33,662 nt of DNA from an unicellular cyanobacterium SU3 (GCA_002172675.1 NETF01000204.1:1-33662), one strand, 5' to 3'. Numbered from the stretch's first letter, positions 1-9,432 are shown. Numbers and translations are program-made. The notes: generated from the letters alone by a model not told the origin.

Positions 1-217
1 TGTGGATTAGTTCGGTTGAGAATTAGTTCCTTGATTTTGAAAATAATAGAATCCTCCCAATCTGGAGAGGTAATTGACGTTATAATGAGCCATAGTTTTA
101 TGTCCAAATTAGAGTTAATTCCTTCAACCCCTTATTAATTCGTTCTGAAGGCTAATTTTGACTTCAAGTTTAATCTGCCTGTTTTCATTGCTGTAACTGG
201 GTTATGGATTCTTGGAG

Positions 218-466
218 ATGTCTAGTAAATCTTTAGACCGATTTCCTATTTATGCTCGTTTAGGAGTCCCTGAAATATGGTGCTATGATTCAGGAAACCT
301 TAAAATTTACCAATTAAAAGCAGAAGCATATATCGAACAAGAAAAGAGTTTTATTTTTCCTACTCTTAATATTCAAGCCATTTCTTCATTAATTAAATCA
401 TATCGTCAATTAGGAAGACGTACTTTCCGAAAAGCTGTTAAAGAATGGATAAAAAAACAGATATAA
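218..466 (+). pseudogene. Truncated Uma2-family (DUF820) endonuclease-like remnant
   Basis: This reading frame encodes only the C-terminal half of a Uma2/DUF820 protein, a PD-(D/E)XK nuclease-like family greatly expanded in cyanobacteria. The recognisable part is SLDRFPIYARLGVPEIWCYD followed by KIYQL, which in full-length relatives follows a longer N-terminal region carrying the first acidic active-site residues. In frame, a TAA at about 194 closes the frame just upstream, and no family motif is visible in the 200 bases before it, so the N-terminal half is missing here. Possible starts are TTG 212 or ATG 218, neither with a convincing ribosome site. Usual family length is about 180-200 residues against about 82 here. 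I read it as a decayed copy; a sequencing frameshift is the alternative. The remaining bases 1-211 show no gene I can support. Confidence 0.6.
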
Positions 467-650
467 ACTGTTCCCAAACACCCTACACCCCACACCCTCA
501 ACAGCCAAGACGTTAAACTATTATTCAAAGAATTAGAATAACCGAATCTAAGGTATAGACTAAAAGGGACACAGACAAGAAATGGCGATCCACTGATCCC
601 ATCCATCCCAAACGGATGGCTACTGTAGTCAGAATAAATATAAACATGAA

Positions 651-693
651 GGGAGAGAGTGTCAATCTCTCTTGATATGAGTTAAGGAGTTAC
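651..693 (+). promoter_or_regulatory. Leader hairpin and strong ribosome site of malic enzyme gene
   Basis: AGAGAG (654-659) and CTCTCT (667-672) can form a short hairpin immediately ahead of AAGGAG (684-689), which lies 4 bases before the ATG at 694. The ribosome site fixes the start. Whether the hairpin regulates anything is unknown. Confidence 0.45.
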
Positions 694-2085
694 ATGGCAA
701 ACCTCAACCCAACCGCAAGTTATAGCCTTGCATTAACCATCGAATTACCCAATATTGCAGGAACCCTCGCCAACGTTACCCAAGCGATCGCAGGGGCTCA
801 GGGAAGTTTTGGACAAATTTCTTTGATTGAGCATAACTTGAAAATTACGCAACGAGAAATTACAGTAGAAGCATCGAGCGAAGAACACGCTGAAAAAATT
901 GTGGCCGCTGTCAGAGAAATTCCTAACGTTAAAATCCTTAAAGTTTCCGATCGCACCTTTGAACTTCATCGTAAAGGTAAAATTACCGTAGAAAGTCGTC
1001 TCCCCCTTACCTCTCAAAGTGACTTAGCGATGGCTTATACCCCTGGAGTGGGCCGTATTTGTAAAGCGATCGCTCGTGATCCGGCTGAAGTCTATAATCT
1101 CACCATTAAACATAATACTGTGGCCGTTGTTACCGATGGTAGTGCTGTGTTAGGGTTAGGCAACCTCGGACCCGAAGCCGCCTTACCAGTGATGGAAGGC
1201 AAAGCCATGTTATTTAAAGAATTTGCTGGAGTCGATGCTTTCCCCATCTGTTTAAATACCCAAGATACAGAAGAAATTATCGAAACCGTTAAACGGATTG
1301 CCCCCGTTTTCGGCGGGATTAACTTAGAAGATATTGCCGCCCCTCGTTGCTTTGAAATTGAAAAACGACTGCGCCAGGAGTTGGATATTCCCGTATTCCA
1401 CGATGATCAACACGGGACAGCAATCGTCACCTTAGCTGCCCTATTTAATGCCCTGAAATTGGTTCAGAAGTCCCTAGAAAAGGTAAGAATTGTCATTAAT
1501 GGAGCCGGGGCTGCCGGGGTAGCGATCGCCTCTTTATTACGGGCAGCAGGGGCTACCACCATTTGGTTATGTGACTCAAAAGGATTAATTTCTCACAGTC
1601 GCGAGGATCTTAACCCTCAAAAACAAGCCTATGCGGTGAGTGCCTCTGGTACTTTAGCCGATGCCATGCAAGGGGCCGATGTCTTTTTAGGGGTAAGTGT
1701 GCCGGGGGTGGTAACACAAGAGATGGTACAGTCAATGAATAAAGATCCCATCGTTTTCGCCATGGCTAACCCTATTCCTGAAATTCAACCGGAGTTAGTT
1801 ATCAATGATGTAGCGGTAATGGCCACCGGACGCAGTGACTATCCTAACCAAATTAACAATGTTTTGGCGTTTCCTGGGGTATTTCGGGGGGCCATGGACT
1901 GTCGGGCTAGAAATATTACTGAACATATGTATTTAGAAGCGGCCAAAGCGATCGCTTCTTTGGTCAATTCGAGTCAGTTAAATGCCGAACATATTATTCC
2001 TTCTGTGTTTGATAAGCGAGTGTCCCATGCTGTTGCGAGTGCCGTAGAATTGGCAGCCCGTGCAGATGGAGTCGCTATGGAATAA
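694..2085 (+). CDS. Malic enzyme with N-terminal ACT domain
   Basis: Malate dehydrogenase (oxaloacetate-decarboxylating), converting malate to pyruvate and CO2 with reduction of NAD(P); a cytosolic enzyme. Residues about 8-85 form an ACT-type regulatory domain (LALTIELPNIAGTLANVTQA). The catalytic part follows with YTPGVGRICKAIA near residue 110, the malate/metal region VTDGSAVLGLGNLGPEAALP, and FHDDQHGTAI with metal-ligating acidic residues. The Rossmann fold carries INGAGAAGVAIA, and the strand after it ends in an Asp (WLCDSKG), which favours NAD over NADP by general Rossmann rules (inference). Length of 463 fits short bacterial malic enzymes plus ACT. A strong AAGGAG site sets the start. 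The ACT domain suggests allosteric control by a small ligand, not identifiable from sequence. A terminator follows directly. Confidence 0.95.
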   Translation: MANLNPTASYSLALTIELPNIAGTLANVTQAIAGAQGSFGQISLIEHNLKITQREITVEASSEEHAEKIVAAVREIPNVKILKVSDRTFELHRKGKITVESRLPLTSQSDLAMAYTPGVGRICKAIARDPAEVYNLTIKHNTVAVVTDGSAVLGLGNLGPEAALPVMEGKAMLFKEFAGVDAFPICLNTQDTEEIIETVKRIAPVFGGINLEDIAAPRCFEIEKRLRQELDIPVFHDDQHGTAIVTLAALFNALKLVQKSLEKVRIVINGAGAAGVAIASLLRAAGATTIWLCDSKGLISHSREDLNPQKQAYAVSASGTLADAMQGADVFLGVSVPGVVTQEMVQSMNKDPIVFAMANPIPEIQPELVINDVAVMATGRSDYPNQINNVLAFPGVFRGAMDCRARNITEHMYLEAAKAIASLVNSSQLNAEHIIPSVFDKRVSHAVASAVELAARADGVAME

Positions 2086-2092
2086 TCATTGT

Positions 2093-2117
2093 AGGGGCTT
2101 AATAGTATTAAGCCCTT
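2093..2117. terminator. Bidirectional terminator between convergent genes
   Basis: GGGCTTAA (2095-2102) and TTAAGCCC (2108-2115) form a perfect 8-bp stem with loop TAGTA, extendable by a G-U and an A-U pair. It sits in the 39-base gap between the stop codons of the malic enzyme and the convergent PfpI gene, so it can serve both. Confidence 0.8.
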
Positions 2118-2124
2118 ATCCTAT

Positions 2125-2679
2125 TTAAGCAGTGGTTTTAACGCGAGAAAATAAAGCGATCGCAGCATTAATGAAAGCAGGAATATCATTAGGGTTGCGA
2201 CTGGTTAGTAAGTTACCATCGATGGCGGTTTCTTCATCTACCCAGTTAGCCCCTGCATTTTTGAGGTCTGTTTTTAAAGACGGCCAAGAGGTGATTTTTC
2301 GACCTTGTACTGCCTCGGCTTCGATTAATGGCCAAGGACCATGACAAATGGCTGCCACTGGTTTATCGGCACTAAAAAAGGCTTTAATAAACTCGATAAC
2401 AGACTCATTGGTTCTCAGTTGATCCGGGTTGGCCACACCCCCAGGAAGCAGTAATGCGTCATAATCATCGGGGTTTGCTTGATTTAAGGCGACATCAACA
2501 TTAAACTCGTCTGCTTTATCATAATGATTCCATCCGCGAACGGTTCCATCCTTGGGGGAAATAAGATCAGTGGTTGCCCCTGCATCATCAAATGCTTGAC
2601 GCGGTTTTGTCATTTCCACTTGCTCAAACCCATCAGTAACTAAAATCGCAATTTTTCTATTTTGTAGTTCTTTTGCCAT
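2125..2679 (-). CDS. DJ-1/PfpI family protein (type 1 glutamine amidotransferase fold)
   Basis: A 184-residue DJ-1/PfpI superfamily protein. Members include intracellular proteases, stress proteins and reported glycation-repair enzymes, so the exact activity cannot be assigned. Visible features are the N-terminal strand and turn KIAILVTDGFEQVEM, with the conserved acidic residue of the family in the GFEQVE segment, the LLLPGGVANPDQLR loop, and the nucleophile elbow AAICHGPW with the reactive Cys at about residue 112 and the following His. There is no signal peptide, so it is cytosolic. It is convergent with the malic enzyme gene and divergent from the trehalose cassette across a 368-base gap. 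A link to osmotic or carbonyl stress is suggested only by that proximity. Confidence 0.88.
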   Translation of the reverse strand: MAKELQNRKIAILVTDGFEQVEMTKPRQAFDDAGATTDLISPKDGTVRGWNHYDKADEFNVDVALNQANPDDYDALLLPGGVANPDQLRTNESVIEFIKAFFSADKPVAAICHGPWPLIEAEAVQGRKITSWPSLKTDLKNAGANWVDEETAIDGNLLTSRNPNDIPAFINAAIALFSRVKTTA

Positions 2680-3047
2680 GATTATTTTCTCTGTATACAG
2701 TTAAGTTTATGACTGGACTAAATGGTATGTTTCCACTAAAAACAGCTTATCTAATTGGTTGAGACAGATCCGTCACACTTAAGGTAGAGATTTATTAATA
2801 ACATTTTCTTGGATTTATTTTGTATTTTAAATAACCTCCTAATAAGGTAAAATTACCTCTTTTTGTCAGGAAACTTTGAATATCTATAAAAAGGAAGATA
2901 CAAAGGAATCCGCTCATGATATATTATTATTCTTAACTAAGTGAAAATTATTCTCAGTCTAATTTTATTTTTATCTTATTAATTAAGAAGTTGTAACACA
3001 AAAAACAGAATAGTATTGTATTCTCTAAACATAGACAAGGAAAAGCA
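2680..3047. promoter_or_regulatory. Divergent intergenic region between PfpI gene and treZ
   Basis: No gene is visible in these 368 AT-rich bases, which must hold the promoters of the leftward PfpI gene and the rightward trehalose cassette. A perfect inverted repeat AGGTAA-AA-TTACCT lies at 2845-2858, followed by CTTTTT; it could be an operator or a weak terminator. AAGGAA (3037-3042) is the treZ ribosome site, 5 bases before its ATG. No promoter boxes are assigned with confidence. Confidence 0.5.
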
Positions 3048-4877
3048 ATGTACCAACCCATCGGCGCTATATATTTAGATAATAATTCCTGTCAATTTAC
3101 TGTTTGGTCTCCCTTAAGAAAACAGGTTAATTTACAGATAGTTAGTCCTGAAAAAAGATTAATTCCCCTTAAAGAAAAAGAGCGAGGATACTGGCAGGCG
3201 ACTGTTGATAATATTACCCCAGAAACTCGTTATTTATATGAACTAGATGGGGAGCTTTTACGTCCCGATCCCGCTTCTCATTTTCAGCCGAATGGGGTTC
3301 ACGAAGCTTCTCAAGTTGTGGATCATAATCAATTTAGTTGGCAAGATCAAGAATGGAATAATATTAATTTAGAAGATTGGATTATTTATGAATTACATCC
3401 AGGAACGTTTACCCCAGAAGGAACTTTTGAAGCCATTATTAAGCGTTTACCTGATTTAAAAGAGTTAGGCATTAATATGATTGAATTAATGCCAGTAGGA
3501 CAGTTTCCAGGGGAAAGAAATTGGGGTTACGATGGGGCGTATTGGTTTGCTGTCCAAAATTCTTATGGTGGTCCAAATGAGTTAAAAAAATTAGTTAATG
3601 CTTGTCATCAGCAGGGAATCGGGGTCATTCTTGATGTCATTTATAATCATTTTGGACCAGAAGGTAACTATATTCGAGACTTCGCTCCTTATTTTACAGA
3701 TAAGTATAAAACTCCGTGGGGAAGTGCCATTAATTACGATGATGCTTATAGTTATGGCGTGCGTAATTTTGTTATTCAAAATGCCCTTTATTGGTTAGAT
3801 AATTATCATATTGATGGACTACGATTAGATGCTATTCATGCTATTTATGATTTTGGTGCTAAGCATATTTTAAAAGAGTTAGCTGAAGCGGTTGAAACCT
3901 TTTCACAACAAGAAAATAGAAAGGTTTATCTAATAGCAGAAAGTGATCTTAACGATGCAAAAATTATAGATAAAAGTGGACGGGGAGGTTATGAAATTGA
4001 TGCTCAATGGAGTGATGACTTTCATCATTGCTTACACAGTCTATTAACAAAAGAAAGTAAAGGCTATTATCAAGATTTTACTCGACTTGAATCATTAGCT
4101 AAAGTCTTAAAAGAAGGGTTTGCTTATAGTTGGGATTATTCCGAGTTTAGACAGCGATATCACGGTAATTCTGCCAGTCATTGTCCCCCTTATCAATTTG
4201 TTGTGTGTAATCAAAATCATGATCAAATTGGTAATCGAATGTTAGGAGAAAGACTATCTCAGTTAGTATCCTTTGAACAGCTAAAAATAGCAGCCGGATT
4301 AATGTTACTTTCTCCTTATATTCCCTTATTATTTATGGGTGAAGAATATGGAGAAGATGCACCCTTTTTATACTTTATTGATCATAATGATCCTGATTTA
4401 GTTGAAGCCGTCAGACAAGGCAGAAAACGAGAATTTAAAGCATTTCATGAAGTAGGTGAACCACCAGATGCAGCTAGTATAGAAACCTTTAAACAATCAA
4501 CTCTTAACTGGCAAAAAAGAAAGGAAAGAAAATATAAAACGTTATATGAGTTTTACCAAAGTTTAATTAACTTACGTCGTCAAATTCCTGCCTTAAATCA
4601 AAGAAAAGAAAGAAACTTAGAAGTTGAGGTTAAACCCGAAGACAATCTGCTTATTTTTACTCGCTATCATGAAGATAACAAAATTATTTGTTTAGTCAAC
4701 TTTGATTCAGAATCCCGATCTTATGACTTTAAGACATCTCAAAAAACCTGGAAAAAACAGTTAGATTCATCTGAGGAAAAATGGTTAGGAAAAGGCGCAA
4801 CTATGCCCGATAATTTATCTCAATCATCAACTTTAGAGATTCCTGCTCATAGTTTAGTTCTCTATGAAACTAAATAA
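3048..4877 (+). CDS. treZ: Malto-oligosyltrehalose trehalohydrolase (TreZ)
   Basis: Cytosolic GH13 enzyme that releases free trehalose from the maltooligosyl-trehalose made by TreY. An N-terminal E-set (CBM48-like) domain of about 95 residues (TVWSPLRKQVNLQI) precedes the (beta/alpha)8 barrel, entered at WIIYELHPGTFTPEGTF. GH13 regions are visible: VILDVIYNHFGPEGNY, the nucleophile Asp in DGLRLDAIHAIYDF, the acid Glu in LIAESDLND, and the transition-state Asp in NQNHDQIGNR. Length of 609 is usual. It is the first gene of a treZ-treY-treH run, 37 bases from the preferred treY start, so the three are probably one operon. No TreX debranching enzyme or glycogen gene lies in the window, so the glucan substrate must come from elsewhere in the genome. 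Confidence 0.95.
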   Translation: MYQPIGAIYLDNNSCQFTVWSPLRKQVNLQIVSPEKRLIPLKEKERGYWQATVDNITPETRYLYELDGELLRPDPASHFQPNGVHEASQVVDHNQFSWQDQEWNNINLEDWIIYELHPGTFTPEGTFEAIIKRLPDLKELGINMIELMPVGQFPGERNWGYDGAYWFAVQNSYGGPNELKKLVNACHQQGIGVILDVIYNHFGPEGNYIRDFAPYFTDKYKTPWGSAINYDDAYSYGVRNFVIQNALYWLDNYHIDGLRLDAIHAIYDFGAKHILKELAEAVETFSQQENRKVYLIAESDLNDAKIIDKSGRGGYEIDAQWSDDFHHCLHSLLTKESKGYYQDFTRLESLAKVLKEGFAYSWDYSEFRQRYHGNSASHCPPYQFVVCNQNHDQIGNRMLGERLSQLVSFEQLKIAAGLMLLSPYIPLLFMGEEYGEDAPFLYFIDHNDPDLVEAVRQGRKREFKAFHEVGEPPDAASIETFKQSTLNWQKRKERKYKTLYEFYQSLINLRRQIPALNQRKERNLEVEVKPEDNLLIFTRYHEDNKIICLVNFDSESRSYDFKTSQKTWKKQLDSSEEKWLGKGATMPDNLSQSSTLEIPAHSLVLYETK

Positions 4878-4914
4878 AACTAAGTTAAATTAATTATTGA
4901 ATTCAGAGAAAAAA

Positions 4915-7716
4915 ATGCGTATCCCATCAGCAACTTATCGCTTTCAATTTTGCCCCGATTTTAACTTTTCTGATGCTGAAAAAATTATCGATTATTTAGA
5001 TCAATTAGGCATTTCTGATGTTTATGCCTCTCCTATTTTTAAGGCACGTTCCGGCAGTACACATGGTTATGATATTGTTGATGCGAATCAGCTTAATCCA
5101 GAATTAGGAAGCGATAAAGACTATGAACAACTAATAGAAACAGTTAAAAAACATAACATGGGATGGGTACAAGATATTGTGCCAAATCATCGCGCCTATG
5201 ATAGTGAAAACTATATTTTAATGGATGTCTTAGAACATGGTCAGTCTTCAGACTATTATCAGTTTTTCGACATAGATTGGGACCATCCCTATGAACAGTT
5301 AAGGGGAAAAGTTTTAACCCCTATGTTAGGAGATTTCTATGGAAATTGTTTAGAAAATGGCGAAATTAAACTATCCTATGATCAAACAGGATTAAAAGTT
5401 AACTATTATGCTTTAAGTTTGCCGATCGCGATTCATTCCTATGTTCAGTTTTTAACCCATAATTTAGGCGCATTAACCCGACAATTAGGTAGTAGTCATC
5501 CTGACGTTATTAAAATTTTCGGTATTCTTTATTTAATTAAAAATATACCATTAGAAACATCAAATCAACAAAGAAGAAATCAAGTAGAATTTGTTAAAGG
5601 ATTACTGTGGGAACTTTATCAACAAAATTCTGAATTTCAAGGATTTATTAAAGATAATCTTGATGTTTTTAACGGAGAAGCAGGTAATGTAGAAAGTTTT
5701 GAATTACTTGATAGCATTCTTTGTGAACAATTTTATCGTCTTTCTTTTTGGAAGGTTGGGGCTGAAGAATTAAATTATCGTCGCTTTTTTACAGTTAATG
5801 AATTAATCTGCTTAAGAGTTGAAAATTCTCATGTTTTTAATCGTTCTCATGAGTTATTAAAACAGTTAGTCAAAGAACAGAAAATTACGGGACTAAGAAT
5901 TGATCACATTGACGGATTATATGATCCTAAACAATATTTAACTAGACTCAAAGAAACATTTGGGGATGTTTATATTGTTGTCGAAAAGATTTTAGAAAAA
6001 GACGAAAGCCTTCCCTCTGACTGGAAGATTCAAGGAACATCGGGTTATGATTTTTTGAATTTGGCTAACAACTTATTTTGTCAAAAAAGTAACCGTCAAT
6101 ATTTTAGTCAAATTTATACCAATTTAACAGGGGTTAGTAATGATTATCATGCCTTAGCATTAGATAAAAAACGCTTAATTGCTGAAACTAATCTAGTGGG
6201 TGATATTGATAACTTAGCCCATTTACTAAAGCGTCTAGCTGAACGTTATCGCTACGGTAGAGATTTTACCCTAACAGGACTAAGAAAAGCAATTTTTGAA
6301 GTTTTAGTCCATTTTCCTGTCTATTGTACTTATATTGATTCTGATGATATTAGTTCTAGCGATCGCCAATATATTCAAGAGGCATTAATTAACGCGAAAA
6401 AAGCAAATCCTCGACTCCTCAAAGAGTTACAATTAATTGAGAAATTTCTCTTACTTGATTATGATGAATCATTGTCTGATGAACAAAAAGAACAATGGCT
6501 ATTTTTTGTGATGCGCTTCCAACAGTTTTCCGGTCCATTAATGGCAAAGGGAATAGAAGATACCTTATTTTATGTTTATAATCGCTTAGTTTCTTTAAAT
6601 GAAGTTGGGGGTTATCCAGATAGTTTTGGTATTACAGTTAATCAATTTCATGATGCGTCTCAAAAACGATTTTTTAACTATCCTCATAGTATGAATGCCA
6701 GTTCTACCCACGATACAAAACGCAGCGAAGATGTGAGAGCAAGATTAAATGTATTGTCAGAAATTCCTGAAGAATGGGAACAGCAAGTGCAAATTTGGAG
6801 AGAATTAAATCAAGATAAAACGACGATTATTGAAGATCAACCAATTCCTGATCTTAACGATGAATATTTCTTTTATCAAAATCTCTTAGGGTTTTTCCCC
6901 TTTGACGAAACCCCAAACTCTGAACTCTTACAGAGAATGCAAGATTATATTATTAAAGCGGTTCGTGAAGCAAAAATTCATACCGCTTGGTTACAACATG
7001 ACACCATTTATGAAGACGCATTTTCTAAGTTTGTGCAACAGGTGTTAAATCCAAGTGAAGATAATCAATTCTTATCTAAGTTTAAAATTTTTCAGGAGAA
7101 AGTTGCTTTTTACGGTATCACTAATTCCTTGGCACAAACCTTATTAAAAATAACGTCTCCTGGTATTCCTGATTTTTATCAAGGGACTGAATTATGGGAT
7201 TTTAGTTTAGTGGACCCCGATAATCGTCGTCCTGTAAACTATCAACAAAGACAAGAGATACTCAAAGAAATAAAAGAACGTTCTCAGCAAGATTTATCGA
7301 CCTTAATCAAAGAACTAAAAGACACTGCAAAAGATGGCAGAATTAAACTATTTTTAATAACTAAAGCATTAAAAGTACGGAACCAAAATATTAAACTGTT
7401 TCAAGAAGGAGATTATATTCCTTTAACCCTTCGTGGAAAATGCGCCGATCATGTGGTAGCCTTTGCTAGAGTTTATGATAATCAATGCTGTATTACTGTG
7501 GTTCCGCGATATCTTACCAGTTTAGTTTCACCCCCTCAATACGCTTTAACCGAAGAAGTTTGGCAAGACACTCATGTAGAAATTCCTCATCAATTACAAG
7601 CAAATTGGTTAAATAATTTAACAGGTGAAGTGTTATCTAATCAAGAAACTCTTTCGATTGGTGCCATTTTTCAATCTTTCCCTGTTGCATTACTGGTTAA
7701 CAGTAATGAAGATTAA
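4915..7716 (+). CDS. treY: Malto-oligosyltrehalose synthase (TreY)
   Basis: GH13 intramolecular transglucosylase that turns the reducing-end alpha-1,4 bond of a maltooligosaccharide into the alpha,alpha-1,1 bond of maltooligosyl-trehalose. Family regions are clear: SATYRFQF at the N-terminus, VYASPIFKARSGSTHGYD, QDIVPNHRAYDSEN (region I), TGLRIDHIDGLYDP with the nucleophile Asp (region II), VVEKILEKDESLP (region III, acid Glu), ASSTHDTKRSEDVRARL (region IV), and SPGIPDFYQGTELWDFSLVD near the end. The protein is about 933 residues, normal for TreY. I prefer ATG 4915, which follows CAGAG and starts the protein in the usual family fashion (MRIPSATYR); a TTG at 4897 would add six residues. It lies between treZ and treH and works directly with TreZ. 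Confidence 0.95.
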   Translation: MRIPSATYRFQFCPDFNFSDAEKIIDYLDQLGISDVYASPIFKARSGSTHGYDIVDANQLNPELGSDKDYEQLIETVKKHNMGWVQDIVPNHRAYDSENYILMDVLEHGQSSDYYQFFDIDWDHPYEQLRGKVLTPMLGDFYGNCLENGEIKLSYDQTGLKVNYYALSLPIAIHSYVQFLTHNLGALTRQLGSSHPDVIKIFGILYLIKNIPLETSNQQRRNQVEFVKGLLWELYQQNSEFQGFIKDNLDVFNGEAGNVESFELLDSILCEQFYRLSFWKVGAEELNYRRFFTVNELICLRVENSHVFNRSHELLKQLVKEQKITGLRIDHIDGLYDPKQYLTRLKETFGDVYIVVEKILEKDESLPSDWKIQGTSGYDFLNLANNLFCQKSNRQYFSQIYTNLTGVSNDYHALALDKKRLIAETNLVGDIDNLAHLLKRLAERYRYGRDFTLTGLRKAIFEVLVHFPVYCTYIDSDDISSSDRQYIQEALINAKKANPRLLKELQLIEKFLLLDYDESLSDEQKEQWLFFVMRFQQFSGPLMAKGIEDTLFYVYNRLVSLNEVGGYPDSFGITVNQFHDASQKRFFNYPHSMNASSTHDTKRSEDVRARLNVLSEIPEEWEQQVQIWRELNQDKTTIIEDQPIPDLNDEYFFYQNLLGFFPFDETPNSELLQRMQDYIIKAVREAKIHTAWLQHDTIYEDAFSKFVQQVLNPSEDNQFLSKFKIFQEKVAFYGITNSLAQTLLKITSPGIPDFYQGTELWDFSLVDPDNRRPVNYQQRQEILKEIKERSQQDLSTLIKELKDTAKDGRIKLFLITKALKVRNQNIKLFQEGDYIPLTLRGKCADHVVAFARVYDNQCCITVVPRYLTSLVSPPQYALTEEVWQDTHVEIPHQLQANWLNNLTGEVLSNQETLSIGAIFQSFPVALLVNSNED

Positions 7717-7772
7717 TTTTTTAAATTTTTGGCATCAATTGTGTAACTTTCTAGCTAATTCTAACTGTGTCT

Positions 7773-9296
7773 ATGATTTCTAACTCTGTTCAAAATCAAC
7801 CCACTCCAGAACAAATTGAAAATGTAAAAACCTATATAAAAAAAACTTGGAAAACCCTGTCTCGATCATTATCTGATATTGTTAAAGCCGCCAAAGATCC
7901 CAAAGTTTGTCCTGACTTAGATAGAATTTGCCCTGTTTATATTTCTCCTAAAGAAAACATTGATTTAGTTCGAGAAAATATAAAAAAAGCCATCAGCAAA
8001 GAAGAATTTGAGCAAATCGATTTACGAATTTTACCTGGTGAACCTGAACAGATTACTGAACATGGATTACTTTATTTACCCCATGATTATGTAGTCCCCG
8101 GAGGTCGTTTTAATGAAATGTACGGATGGGATAGTTATTTTATTCTCTTAGGTTTATTACAAGATGGGGAACTTGAACTCGCCAAAAATCAAGTTGAACA
8201 ATTATTATATGAAGTTGAGTATTATGGGACTATTTTAAATGCTAATCGGACTTACTTATTAAGTCGTTCTCAACCTCCTTTTTTAACTCAAACCATTTTA
8301 AAACTATACGAAAAAACCCAAGATAAAGAATGGTTACGCTCAATTTTGCCTACCATCGAAAAATATTATTATTATTGGACAGTTCCCCCTCATTTGAATC
8401 AAATTACGGGTTTATCTCATTACTATGATTTTTCAGAAGGTCCGGCACCAGAAGTGATTATTTCTGAACGAGACGAAGCAGGAAGAACCCATTATGATCG
8501 GGTAAGAGAGTATTACAGAAATGCAGATGTTTCTGATTACGATCTAGAGAATTTTTATGATGGTAAACATGATAGTTTGACTGATCTTTTCTATAAAGGC
8601 GATCGCTCCATGAGAGAGTCAGGATTGGATATTACCAATCGTTTCGGACCTTTTAGTGTTGATATTATCCATTATGCTCCTGTTTGTCTTAATTGTTTGC
8701 TGTATCAAATGGAGGAAAACATATCTGAAATCAATGAAGTTTTAGGTCATAAAGATGCTGTTGACTATTGGAAAGATAGGGCAATTAATCGAAAAAACCT
8801 CATTAATCAATTTTTTTGGGATGAAGAATCAGGGCTTTATTTAGATTATAATTTTGTTAAAAACCGTCGTCGTTATTATCCTTATCTTACCACTTTTTAT
8901 CCCCTTTGGGTGGGAATTGCCTCTGAAACTCAAGCTCAAAAAGTGGTTGATAATCTTTCTTTATTTGAAGTTGAGGGGGGACTCAAAACCAGCAATCAAG
9001 TCACAGGTAATCAATGGGATGCACCTTTTGGTTGGGCCCCATTACATTTAATTGCCATTGAAGGATTGTCCCGTTATCAATTTGACGAAGATGCTAAAAG
9101 AATTGCGACAAAATTTGTTAATTTAATCATCCAAGAATTTGAGAAAAAGGGAACCCTTGTAGAAAAATACGACGTTGAAAACTGTACAGCTAATGTGTCT
9201 GAAGAAATTTTATTCGGGTATAGTAGTAATGAAATTGGTTTTGGCTGGACCAATGGTGTTTTTTTAGAGTTATTAAACTTTGTTCCCATGGATTAG
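7773..9296 (+). CDS. treH: Cytosolic trehalase, GH37 family (TreH)
   Basis: alpha,alpha-Trehalase hydrolysing trehalose to two glucoses. Both GH37 signatures are present: PGGRFNEMYGWDSYF and GNQWDAPFGWAPLH. Other family blocks include LNANRTYLLSRSQPPFLT and, near the end, EEILFGYSSNEIGFGWTNGV, which carries the conserved Glu and the Gly/Trp run of the C-terminal active-site segment. Length of about 507 fits cytosolic forms, and no signal peptide is visible. Start is uncertain: ATG 7773 is given, GTG 7767 is in frame two codons upstream, and neither has a Shine-Dalgarno site. It begins about 56 bases after treY. Placing the degrading enzyme with the synthetic pair is known for Nostoc-type cyanobacteria, where trehalase activity is reported to be restrained under water or salt stress, letting trehalose accumulate. 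Confidence 0.92.
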   Translation: MISNSVQNQPTPEQIENVKTYIKKTWKTLSRSLSDIVKAAKDPKVCPDLDRICPVYISPKENIDLVRENIKKAISKEEFEQIDLRILPGEPEQITEHGLLYLPHDYVVPGGRFNEMYGWDSYFILLGLLQDGELELAKNQVEQLLYEVEYYGTILNANRTYLLSRSQPPFLTQTILKLYEKTQDKEWLRSILPTIEKYYYYWTVPPHLNQITGLSHYYDFSEGPAPEVIISERDEAGRTHYDRVREYYRNADVSDYDLENFYDGKHDSLTDLFYKGDRSMRESGLDITNRFGPFSVDIIHYAPVCLNCLLYQMEENISEINEVLGHKDAVDYWKDRAINRKNLINQFFWDEESGLYLDYNFVKNRRRYYPYLTTFYPLWVGIASETQAQKVVDNLSLFEVEGGLKTSNQVTGNQWDAPFGWAPLHLIAIEGLSRYQFDEDAKRIATKFVNLIIQEFEKKGTLVEKYDVENCTANVSEEILFGYSSNEIGFGWTNGVFLELLNFVPMD

Positions 9297-9323
9297 TTTC
9301 TACTCATATCTTGCACCTTCGCT

Positions 9324-9345
9324 AAAACTAGCTAGTTTTTTAGCC
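9324..9345 (+). terminator. Probable terminator of the trehalose operon
   Basis: A 16-base perfect palindrome AAAACTAGCTAGTTTT (9324-9339) runs into further T residues, 27 bases after the treH stop. The loop is tight because the palindrome is continuous, so folding would open the central pairs. The position and T-run support termination. Confidence 0.55.
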
Positions 9346-9366
9346 TTCAGCTATCAGCCATCAGTA

Positions 9367-9432
9367 TTACCATTCCACTTCTTCAATGGGAATGCAGTCT
9401 TCCCAATCTGTGTTTTTCCCTTCAAATGAACT
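9367..9432 (-). pseudogene. C-terminal tail of a decayed gene
   Basis: On the minus strand the frame reads ...FEGKNTDWEDCIPIEEVEW then TAA, which looks like a genuine protein C-terminus. Upstream the frame runs into a palindromic repeat translating as GRSRAQSV and then a stop, so no full gene remains. I do not recognise the family with certainty. The tail may be what is left after the repeat inserted. Confidence 0.35.

Noticed and set aside
2125-2679. Idea that the PfpI gene is part of a defence or toxin system with the Uma2 remnant
   Set aside because: They are separated by the malic enzyme gene and there are no other defence genes nearby.
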